The position numbers were made by a program, and so were the translations under genes. The notes beneath the pieces are model-generated. The model did no database searches and was not told the DNA's origin. It saw nothing but the letters and a program-made list of their open reading frames with translations. A stretch of DNA of 7,219 nucleotides from a bacterium (GTDB lineage: Bacteria > SZUA-182 > SZUA-191): positions 1 to 7,219 of the forward strand of contig QIEW01000490.1 in the NCBI GenBank assembly GCA_003230535.1, written 5' to 3'. Positions within the stretch are counted from its first letter, which is position 1. Each line of letters opens with the position of its first letter. Below are positions 1-5,177 of the stretch, one piece after another.

Positions 1-120
1 AGATAAGATGAAAACTCATTGAATATATTAGCATTATTCTTTTTATGTTTATTGGTATGGTTCTTGCTCCTCTACTAATAACTTAATAACTTAATCGCAT
101 AGGAATTTTCTGGTTGCTGT

Positions 121-146
121 GGTGTCGGGAGTTACCTCCTGACACC
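121..146. repeat. Solo palindromic repeat (hairpin with TTAC loop)
   Basis: The arms are GGTGTCGGGAG (121-131) and CTCCTGACACC (136-146), complementary apart from one G-T wobble, around a TTAC loop. The core (GTCAGGAG, GTAA, CTCCTGAC when read on the minus strand) matches the hairpin at 3483-3506 almost exactly and the one at 3548-3571 closely. This makes it a third member of a small dispersed repeat family. It has no detectable flanking ATACCAAGTT arm, unlike the pair at 3451-3598. It lies about 95 nt upstream of the secreted-protein start and is not followed by a T-run, so an intrinsic terminator is unlikely. Confidence 0.8.
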
Positions 147-230
147 TGCTAATAAGGGAAGATTTCCTAAATCTATCTCACACTTCCGAAAATTTATAGA
201 AAGTGAGATGATTTGATGTTACAAGGGCAC

Positions 231-239
231 GAGGAGGAG
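231..239 (+). promoter_or_regulatory. Strong Shine-Dalgarno site for the secreted malectin protein
   Basis: GAGGAGGAG lies directly before the ATG at 242. It supports that start, or the in-frame ATG at 248, over the later ATG at 260. The AGGAGG core (232-237) leaves 4 nt to ATG 242 and 10 nt to ATG 248, so either of the first two is acceptable. Confidence 0.75.
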
Positions 240-241
240 AG

Positions 242-1993
242 ATGAGAATGACCCAAGATATGAAAAGAGTAATTCAAAATATTAGTCACAAAAACGATAT
301 CATCACCAAAAAATTAATTTTATTATTTATAGCATTTCTCCTGGCGCCTAACTTGTGCCGGGGAGCGGAAGGTTATACAAATTCCATATATGTCAGGTTA
401 ATTCCTTCGGCTACTGATGGCGGTTCAGGGATAACACCTGGAGGGGAGATGCGCTTTAGTAATGATAATGCCAGCTGGAGCGAACCGGAAATTTATAGTG
501 AGTTCAAGGACAATTGGGATCTTACTGCTTATGGAGGCACCGCACAGGATGGAGTTAAATATGTATATGCCAGGTTTATGGATGCAGCAAGTAACTGGAC
601 TACTGAAGAAATTAATGTTTCTATTATCCTGGATACTATACCGCCGACTACTGGCGCCGTCCCAGGCGGAGGAAGCTATAACCAGGAACAACAGGTAGTT
701 CTGTCCACCACTGAAGGAGCTGTTATCTACTTTACAATGGATGGGACGACACCAACTACATCTTCGCCGGTTTATGGACAACCTATTACTATCGCTTCCG
801 ATACCATACTAAAATTTTTCGCCGTGGATTTAGCTGAAAACATGGAGGAAATAAAACAAGAAGAATATATCATAAACCAAATCGTTGATGAGACTCCGCC
901 TAGCATAAAAAGCTTGTCCCCAACTCCAGGACAGTCAAACGTTCTTACTAATGAAACTCTCTATATTACAATGGAGGATATAGAAAGCGGTATTGAGCCA
1001 TCTTCCATAGTTCTGAAAATTGATGCCATCCCCGTTTCTTATGAACTCAGCGGTTCCCCCACATTGTATACTATAAGCTACTCACCTCAAGGTGGGTGGG
1101 GTTACGACCGTTTAGTCGATGTAAATATTATCGCCCAGGATCTAGCTGTTCCACCGAATACATTAGATTATAGCTATCAGTTTACTACCATTACTCAAAT
1201 TAATGAAACCGGTGTATTACGCATAAATGTCGGCGGGGATGAGTATGAGGATCTATACGGTAATATATGGCTTGCAGATCAGAGTTATGAAGTGGGTGGC
1301 GAGTGGGGATATATAGATGGTTATCCTGTTAGCACAGCAGATGAAATTGCTGATACCGATGATGATCCACTCTATCAGATCCAACGTTGCGGTATTGATG
1401 AATATAAATTTGATCTTGATAATGGGAGATATCTGGTAATACTGCATTTTGCGGAAATAACTTATGAAAAGGCGGGTAAGAGGTGGTTTGGCATTAGATT
1501 GGAAGGGGAACTGATTACCCGTCACCTCGATATTTATAAACGATTCGGACATGATAATGCTGTATTTATCGGCCTTATCACCGAAGTAAGCGATGGGCAG
1601 CTCAACATTGAATTTGCTCCTATAATTAATCTACAGCAAATCGCTGCCCTGGAGATAGTCTCCTTAGAGGAACTGGCGTCTCCAGATATTACGCCGCCAA
1701 TTGCATCCGAAATTACTCCGGTACCCGGCGCGGAAAACATTCCTATTGGCACATCGATTTCACTGGTGCTATTGGATGAAGAAAGCGGAATAGATATTTT
1801 TTCTATCTGGATGTATATTAATGGCTGGTGGTTTAAACCTAACATCACCGGTATTCCTTTTGCCTATCATGTAAGCTATCCCTTTACTTATAAATATTCA
1901 GGTGGGGTTTTAGTAATTGTAAGAGCAGCCGATAAAGCTGGCAATCCTCTGAGTACTGTATACTGGGCTTATACTGTTAAAGGCGCTTTATAG
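242..1993 (+). CDS. Secreted multidomain protein with Ig-like, chitobiase C-terminal-type and malectin-like domains
   Basis: This 583-residue protein probably binds carbohydrate outside the cytoplasm; no catalytic domain is visible. The N-terminus has a basic region (KK at 23-24) and a hydrophobic core (about 25-35), with likely cleavage near residues 41-44. Cys39 does not sit in a proper lipobox, so a lipoprotein is unlikely. Domain order by eye: an Ig-like/extracellular repeat (about 46-131, with MRFSNDN and DTIPP); a CHB_HEX_C-like beta-sandwich (about 134-212, with FTMDGTTPT and FFAVD); a Big_5-like Ig domain (about 216-317); a malectin-like domain (about 324-475, with RINVGG, LYGNIWLAD, DDDPLYQ, LHFAE and DGQLNIEF); and a second Big_5-like domain (about 482-580, with DITPP and AADKAGN). 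The chain ends without an anchor, sorting signal or dockerin. The gene stands alone on the plus strand and converges on the HD gene. Domain identities are from pattern recognition and the ligand is unknown. Confidence 0.88.
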   Translation: MRMTQDMKRVIQNISHKNDIITKKLILLFIAFLLAPNLCRGAEGYTNSIYVRLIPSATDGGSGITPGGEMRFSNDNASWSEPEIYSEFKDNWDLTAYGGTAQDGVKYVYARFMDAASNWTTEEINVSIILDTIPPTTGAVPGGGSYNQEQQVVLSTTEGAVIYFTMDGTTPTTSSPVYGQPITIASDTILKFFAVDLAENMEEIKQEEYIINQIVDETPPSIKSLSPTPGQSNVLTNETLYITMEDIESGIEPSSIVLKIDAIPVSYELSGSPTLYTISYSPQGGWGYDRLVDVNIIAQDLAVPPNTLDYSYQFTTITQINETGVLRINVGGDEYEDLYGNIWLADQSYEVGGEWGYIDGYPVSTADEIADTDDDPLYQIQRCGIDEYKFDLDNGRYLVILHFAEITYEKAGKRWFGIRLEGELITRHLDIYKRFGHDNAVFIGLITEVSDGQLNIEFAPIINLQQIAALEIVSLEELASPDITPPIASEITPVPGAENIPIGTSISLVLLDEESGIDIFSIWMYINGWWFKPNITGIPFAYHVSYPFTYKYSGGVLVIVRAADKAGNPLSTVYWAYTVKGAL

Positions 1994-2013
1994 CCGAATT
2001 TTGCCTGCTGGGG

Positions 2014-2030
2014 AAGGTGAGAACCTTTTT
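2014..2030 (+). terminator. Weak possible terminator after the secreted-protein gene
   Basis: AAGGT and ACCTT form a 5-bp stem around a GAGA loop, followed by TTT, 20 nt past the stop codon. The stem is short, so this is a weak candidate. The inverted repeats at 2111-2232 could equally end the transcript. Confidence 0.3.
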
Positions 2031-2083
2031 GCAAAACATTGGGAACTGACAAGTAGACTTGGTATTTGATCTTGCCGAGGGTT

Positions 2084-2106
2084 GGGGGGGGGAGCCCAAG
2101 CCCCCT
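2084..2106. other. Nine-G run with facing C run
   Basis: A run of nine G (2084-2092) is followed by AGCCCAAG and a C-rich run with CCCCC. A 5-bp or longer GC stem with an 8-nt loop is possible. It is not followed by a clear T-tract, so a terminator role is uncertain. Homopolymers of this length are prone to slippage and to sequencing error. Confidence 0.5.
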
Positions 2107-2110
2107 CCTT

Positions 2111-2153
2111 ATAACTAAAGTTAGCCTATAGGGGTATAGTATATGTTAGTTAT
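2111..2153. repeat. Nested inverted repeat in the convergent intergenic region
   Basis: The outer arms ATAACTAA (2111-2118) and TTAGTTAT (2146-2153) are perfectly complementary. Inside them, CTATA (2126-2130) and TATAG (2135-2139) flank a GGGG loop. The structure abuts the MITE-like element starting at 2153. It could help end transcripts from either converging gene, but it lacks a T-tract. Confidence 0.5.
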
Positions 2154-2232
2154 GTCATTCCCGTGCAAACGTGAATCCAGTATTTTCAGATAGTTAAAAT
2201 CGGTATGGATTCCCACTTTCCTGGGAATGACA
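2153..2232. mobile_element. 80-bp MITE-like inverted repeat with dRS3-like ends (TGTCATTCCC)
   Basis: The element begins TGTCATTCCC (2153-2162) and ends with its exact complement GGGAATGACA (2223-2232). Similarity continues inward for about 28 nt on each side, covering the GAATCCA motifs near 2173-2179 and the matching TGGATTC near 2207-2212. The right arm contains ATTCCC-N8-GGGAAT (2209-2228), the form of the dRS3 repeat known from Neisseria; the left arm has the same layout with one mismatch (GTGAAT). Similar TGTCATTCCC elements are common as dispersed non-coding repeats in many bacteria. No transposase is encoded. The right end lies 16 nt from the HD gene stop, so the hairpin (7-bp stem ATTCCCA/TGGGAAT, 6-nt loop) would be transcribed at the 3' end of that mRNA. 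Confidence 0.75.
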
Positions 2233-2248
2233 ACTTTTTACGAGACCA

Positions 2249-3445
2249 TCATGCTTCGGAATAAAAATATTCAAATAACTGCGCAAAATTAATTCCAGAA
2301 ATCTTTTTCCTGACCTGATAATCTTCGTAAAGTTCGTTCTTTGCTTCCTTGAGGGTTTTAGATTGTATTCCATGACTAATTGACAGGCATGCCTCTATGA
2401 ATGCCGCCAGATGATCGCAGGCCTTTATAATATCCCCGTCCAATCTGGAAAATTTATCTTCATTGTATTTATTAACTTCGGCTTTATTAATCGGAATAGT
2501 CTTTCCATTTTCCCTTCTCTTCGGTTGATGTTCATCGCCAAGAAAGTATCTTAACTCTTCATGCCAAGATAGGGGCAGGAGAGGCAATAACCGTTCCTCT
2601 AATTGTATTTCTTCATATTCCTTTATCGTCTCCTTTAGCCCTTCGACCGCTCCCTTTACCGGCGTGGAGATATCTCTGGTTAACGCCTCGGGCAGATCAT
2701 GGAAGAGGGCGGCAAAAAAGTTATTATAAACTCTTTTGTCGCAGGCATCTATCTCTCTGGAGCAGAGGTAGGAAAATATCGCCACAATAAGCATGTGTCC
2801 CAAAACAGACGTTTTCGGCACCCTCGGGGTCTGAGCCCATCTCTGCTGGAACCTAAGCTGACCGCAAAGATCAATAAAACCAAATGTTTTCTTACCTAAC
2901 AATATTTTCTGGACGCCAATCAGATCGTAATGATCTTCAATCTCATTTTCAATTCTCTCTTTGGTTTTATCTATATCATAAATAAATGGGGCGATGTTGT
3001 AGATGATTTTAAACTCCCAGTTGGTGGCCAGATAATGCGCCGCCTTTAAAATTCGTTTCTCTTCTTTAAAGAAATCGGGATTAAACAAATACTTTTCCAT
3101 ATCCTCTTTAAGATTTTTAATCCCGGCAATATCATTTGCCAACTCCTCGATAACCCACTTATTTAATTCCATCCCTTTTTTATCCATCATCCAGTGGAAG
3201 ACCGGGGGCTTAATATCAGTCAGGATGACGCGTTGGAGCAGCTCAAAAATTCCTCCTTCAATTAACTTGATCCAGTTGAATTTCGGCCTTCCCTGGAATT
3301 CCTCATGCTTACCTATGATGTAAGCAATTACCATCTTATGCGCCTGCTTGTCCAGCTCGGTAAACTCCACCGGCCTTACATGGTCATTCCACCTCTGAAT
3401 GCTGGCGGCCTTATATATTTTTTCCAACAATCCTTTTGTTATCAT
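2249..3445 (-). CDS. HD-domain protein with tandem YfbR-like modules, first one degenerate
   Basis: This is a predicted cytosolic metal-dependent phosphohydrolase of 398 residues. The C-terminal half fits the HD superfamily branch containing the 5'-nucleotidase YfbR: QRW (201-203), His217, the HD pair His249-Asp250, Glu253, Asp258, TPVK (261-264) and Asp344 in KACDHLAAF. In YfbR these positions bind metal and nucleotide. The N-terminal half repeats the layout with key residues lost: QRW (17-19), His36, then FE at 67-68 where the second copy has FHD, DIKPPV at 77-82 matching DISTPV at 258-263, and ILKAAHYLA (132-140) matching IIKACDHLA, with His137 in place of Asp344. The nucleotide substrate is inferred from family only. 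YfbR is about 200 residues, so the length fits two modules. The ATG at 3445 has no clear Shine-Dalgarno site and lies 5 nt from a repeat element. The gene stands alone and converges on the secreted-protein gene. The stop is TGA. Confidence 0.88.
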   Translation of the reverse strand: MITKGLLEKIYKAASIQRWNDHVRPVEFTELDKQAHKMVIAYIIGKHEEFQGRPKFNWIKLIEGGIFELLQRVILTDIKPPVFHWMMDKKGMELNKWVIEELANDIAGIKNLKEDMEKYLFNPDFFKEEKRILKAAHYLATNWEFKIIYNIAPFIYDIDKTKERIENEIEDHYDLIGVQKILLGKKTFGFIDLCGQLRFQQRWAQTPRVPKTSVLGHMLIVAIFSYLCSREIDACDKRVYNNFFAALFHDLPEALTRDISTPVKGAVEGLKETIKEYEEIQLEERLLPLLPLSWHEELRYFLGDEHQPKRRENGKTIPINKAEVNKYNEDKFSRLDGDIIKACDHLAAFIEACLSISHGIQSKTLKEAKNELYEDYQVRKKISGINFAQLFEYFYSEA

Positions 3446-3482
3446 TAACTAATACCAAGTTACCATCAAACATGAAAGATTT

Positions 3483-3506
3483 GCGTCAGGAGGTAACTCC
3501 TGACGC
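3483..3506. repeat. Left hairpin of the inverted element
   Basis: This is a perfect 10-bp stem (GCGTCAGGAG with CTCCTGACGC) and a GTAA loop. It shares its core with the solo repeat at 121-146 in the opposite orientation. If transcribed, it lies in the 5' leader of the HD gene, about 38 nt before the start codon. Confidence 0.85.
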
Positions 3507-3547
3507 CACCATAACCTACTGTAAACCATAAATATAGCTATAAAGTG

Positions 3548-3571
3548 CTGTCAGGTGTTACCACCTGACAG
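3548..3571. repeat. Right hairpin of the inverted element
   Basis: This is a perfect 10-bp stem (CTGTCAGGTG with CACCTGACAG) and a TTAC loop. Relative to the left hairpin one stem base pair has flipped (A-T to T-A at the loop-proximal side). This compensatory change keeps pairing and suggests the folded form is maintained. Confidence 0.85.
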
Positions 3572-3704
3572 TTAACCGTCTGAATGCAACTTGGTATAAC
3601 TGTTCCGATTACTGATTATTTATCCCAAAAACTCCAACGATTGAGAAAGGATACCAATTACTTACTACATTATTTATTGGAACATTCTCTCCCAAAAAAT
3701 TGTT

Positions 3705-4445
3705 CTATGACTTTGAATACTCTGAACTTAAGAGCACCAGGGTAAATTCGCCTCTGATTTTGCTGTCAGCCAGCTTTTCCTGGATTTCGGCTGGGGTGCC
3801 GCGTAAGATTTGTTCAAATTTTTTAGTCAGTTCCCTGGTAAGAACAAGAGGTCGCTCCCCCAGAATATCCACCATGTCAGCTAAGGCGTAGCGAAGCCGG
3901 TGGGGGGTTTCAAAGAGAACCAGCGGCCGGTTTTCCTGCTTGATCTGTTCCAGTTTTTTCCGGCGTTTATTGGTTTTAGCCGGCAGGTATCCTTCGAATA
4001 CAAAACTGGCTTCCGGCAGACTGCATACGCTTAGCGCCGCTGTTACTGCGGACACGCCGGGTACGGAAACAATGGGGATATTTTCACGCCAGGCTTCTTC
4101 TAATAAAAAAAATCCAGGGTCGGATATGCCGGGGGTGCCTGCATCAGAGACGAGAGCCACCCCGGCCCCTCTTTTGATTCGCCCAATAATCTCACCCCCC
4201 CTATAGCGTTCGTTATGGGCATAGTAGCTGATAGTGGGGGTCTTTATCTGGTAATAGTTAAGCAGCTTGCGGGTATGGCGGGTGTCCTCTGCGGCAATTA
4301 GATCTACCTCGGCTAATATCCGTAACGCCCGCAGGGTAATATCTTCGAGGTTGCCAATCGGAGTAGCTACTACATAAAGAGCGCCTTTTTGCGGGGGCTC
4401 AGGCTGTTTTGCTCCGTTGGCGGAACTTTTCCCTGACTTTTTCAT
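3705..4445 (-). CDS. rsmI: 16S rRNA (cytidine-1402-2'-O)-methyltransferase RsmI
   Basis: RsmI transfers a methyl group from S-adenosylmethionine to the 2'-O of C1402 in the decoding centre of 16S rRNA. The 246-residue protein carries the family hallmarks in order: LYVVATPIGNLEDITLRAL (23-41), AAEDTRHTRKLL (51-62), SDAGTPGISDPG (100-111), VPGVSAVTAAL (128-138), FEGYLPAK (150-157) and LFETPHRL (177-184), ending soon after RGEFTLVL (231-238). It is shorter than the roughly 285-residue E. coli protein and lacks the C-terminal extension seen there; compact versions are known in the family. A Lys/Ser/Gly/Pro-rich tail (residues 1-20) precedes the fold. The ATG at 4445 is the only reasonable start, has no good Shine-Dalgarno site, and lies inside the 3' end of the upstream gene, so translation is probably coupled to it. 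Confidence 0.96.
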   Translation of the reverse strand: MKKSGKSSANGAKQPEPPQKGALYVVATPIGNLEDITLRALRILAEVDLIAAEDTRHTRKLLNYYQIKTPTISYYAHNERYRGGEIIGRIKRGAGVALVSDAGTPGISDPGFFLLEEAWRENIPIVSVPGVSAVTAALSVCSLPEASFVFEGYLPAKTNKRRKKLEQIKQENRPLVLFETPHRLRYALADMVDILGERPLVLTRELTKKFEQILRGTPAEIQEKLADSKIRGEFTLVLLSSEYSKS

Positions 4446-4995
4446 TAGTTTCTATAAATTGCATTGTATTTTCCTTGATATAGCGGTAAGTATTTTCACG
4501 GACATCCATGAGGACCACTCGACCGGAAACAGTTATCACACCATTAATTTGGGGAGGTAAATCCTGTTGGCCTTGCTGGATAGCCTCCATTTGCGCGGCA
4601 ACTTGTCTCTCATCAAACAACTCATCAAATTCATAGTTATGTCTTAGGCGAATATAATCCCGCTTCTTTATTTCCCGTTCCCCTGTTTTAGATACAATGT
4701 CGTCCATACCCATATGAACAGGAGGTCTGGTGCAGTTATAACATTGATTTTTTATTTCCTCAAAAAAAGCCTGGATATCTTCAGACCCTCCTAACTCTTC
4801 TAAAGGTATTTTGGAGCTGATCTCGTATTCCAATCCATTACCTGAAACTACCAGCGAACCGATTTCATAAGTAACCCCTTGATGGTGGAAACGGTCTCCC
4901 TTTTTTGGTTCATAGGTTTGTTTAAGCTCAGCTAACAAACGCTCCCGAGCCTCAGTGGCAAATTTATGAAACAAGAGCTGTTTTAGGCTGTTCAT
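4399..4995 (-). CDS. Hypothetical protein with a single CxxC, coupled to rsmI
   Basis: I do not recognise this 198-residue family. It has no signal peptide or membrane segment, so it is probably cytosolic. It starts with a helical, charged segment (about 1-28). A beta-rich part follows (about 33-62, with GDRFHHQGVTYEIGSLVV), then an acidic helix leading into CYNC (Cys85 and Cys88) with nearby His94. The rest is charged and mostly helical apart from a beta stretch (about 150-165, INGVITVSGRVVLMDV), with a basic C-terminal tail. The lone CxxC plus His could hold a metal or be redox active, but one pair alone proves nothing. The start is well supported: AGGAGG (5000-5005) lies 4 nt upstream of the ATG. 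The last 47 nt overlap rsmI, which points to shared expression and perhaps a link with ribosome modification. That link is inference from context. Confidence 0.8.
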   Translation of the reverse strand: MNSLKQLLFHKFATEARERLLAELKQTYEPKKGDRFHHQGVTYEIGSLVVSGNGLEYEISSKIPLEELGGSEDIQAFFEEIKNQCYNCTRPPVHMGMDDIVSKTGEREIKKRDYIRLRHNYEFDELFDERQVAAQMEAIQQGQQDLPPQINGVITVSGRVVLMDVRENTYRYIKENTMQFIETNEKVREKFRQRSKTA

Positions 4996-5047
4996 GGCGC
5001 CTCCTAAAAAATTAAATTCAAATTATAACACCGCCAGATGTTGCTAA

Positions 5048-5062
5048 CCCGAACAATTCGGG
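5048..5062. repeat. Small perfect palindrome CCCGAA-CAA-TTCGGG
   Basis: A 6-bp perfect stem around CAA lies 53 nt upstream of the CxxC gene start. It has no T-tract on either strand, so it is not a typical terminator. It could be an operator or a leader hairpin for the CxxC-rsmI transcript. The regulator, if any, is unknown. Confidence 0.45.
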
Positions 5063-5091
5063 ATCATAAACACGCTTATGTTATCATATAA

Positions 5092-5097
5092 ATTATA
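5092..5097 (-). promoter_or_regulatory. Possible -10 element for the CxxC-rsmI unit
   Basis: Read on the minus strand this is TATAAT in a very AT-rich stretch (5081-5100), about 95 nt upstream of the CxxC gene start. No -35 box at 16-18 nt spacing is convincing. A promoter in this 182-nt gap is plausible because the gap separates the dehydrogenase from the CxxC-rsmI pair, but the exact site is a guess. Confidence 0.3.
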
Positions 5098-5177
5098 TAT
5101 GAATAACCTTCACAAAGCCAGATAAAATTTTGGACATCATGGCCGTCAGAACTGAACAGAGCTTTTTTAAATCTCCC

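Larger units (their letters stand above)
1..241. other. Non-coding leader region upstream of the secreted-protein gene
   Basis: No convincing gene is visible here. The stretch is AT-rich to about position 110 and includes a short tandem repeat (AATAACTT twice, 77-92, followed by a partial third unit). A weak sigma-70-like pair could be TTGGTA (52-57) and TAATAA (76-81) with an 18-nt spacer, which I would not rely on. A palindromic repeat follows at 121-146. A bulged inverted repeat (ATCTCACACTT at 175-185 against AAGTGAGAT at 201-209) could form a leader hairpin just before the ribosome binding site. No tRNA, riboswitch core or terminator is recognisable. Confidence 0.6.
3451..3598. mobile_element. 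148-bp inverted element: ATACCAAGTT ends enclosing two hairpins
   Basis: The ends are ATACCAAGTT (3451-3460) and its exact complement AACTTGGTAT (3589-3598). Inside each end, after 22-30 nt on the left and 17 nt on the right, sits a hairpin: GCGTCAGGAG-GTAA-CTCCTGACGC (3483-3506) and CTGTCAGGTG-TTAC-CACCTGACAG (3548-3571). Both stems are perfect 10-bp stems with 4-nt loops, and relative to the nearer end both read GTCAGG, loop GTAA, CCTGAC. The whole is therefore two related half-units in inverted orientation, as in a MITE or a palindromic repeat pair. There is no coding capacity. Flanking AACTA and AACTG are a possible imperfect target duplication, which is weak evidence. Confidence 0.7.
3446..3704. 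other. Intergenic region between rsmI and the HD gene
   Basis: Most of it is the inverted element at 3451-3598. The remainder (3599-3704) is AT-rich with no gene, no clear promoter and no good terminator for rsmI. TGTTCC (3601-3606) and GGAACA (3679-3684) form a wide inverted pair of unknown meaning. Confidence 0.6.

Noticed and set aside
350-365. Lipoprotein signal for the secreted protein
   Set aside because: Cys39 follows P-N-L rather than a lipobox such as L-A-G, so signal peptidase I cleavage is more likely.
425-781. Minus-strand open frame inside the secreted-protein gene
   Set aside because: It is antisense to strongly recognisable Ig-like and CHB_HEX_C-like coding sequence and has no recognisable domain. 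The frames at 462-698, 1253-1552 and 1534-1848 were rejected for the same reason.
2056-2065. Further copy of the AACTTGGTAT element end
   Set aside because: Nine bases match (ACTTGGTAT, 2057-2065), but no GTCAGG hairpin lies at the expected distance; only a weak stem (AAGGT/ACCTT) is nearby. It may be a decayed copy, but this cannot be supported.
3483-3571. CRISPR array
   Set aside because: There are only two repeat units, in inverted rather than direct orientation, with no further spacers and no cas genes; this is a palindromic repeat pair.
3651-3660. Degenerate ATACCAAGTT copy (ATACCAATTA)
   Set aside because: It has mismatches at the centre and no linked hairpin; chance similarity in AT-rich sequence is likely.
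3700-4206. Plus-strand open frames opposite rsmI (3700-3891 and 3940-4206)
   Set aside because: They are antisense to unmistakable RsmI motifs and are low-complexity shadows. The frames at 2699-2899 (opposite the HD gene) and 5701-5964 (opposite the dehydrogenase) are likewise shadows.
5048-5062. LexA-type operator
   Set aside because: CGAAC is present on one side, but the second half does not match the GTTCG half-site at the required spacing; it is only a short palindrome.
5098-5177. Terminator after the dehydrogenase gene
   Set aside because: No GC stem followed by a T-run is seen on the minus strand after the stop; only a tiny TCAG/CTGA pair is present, so transcription may continue into the CxxC-rsmI unit.
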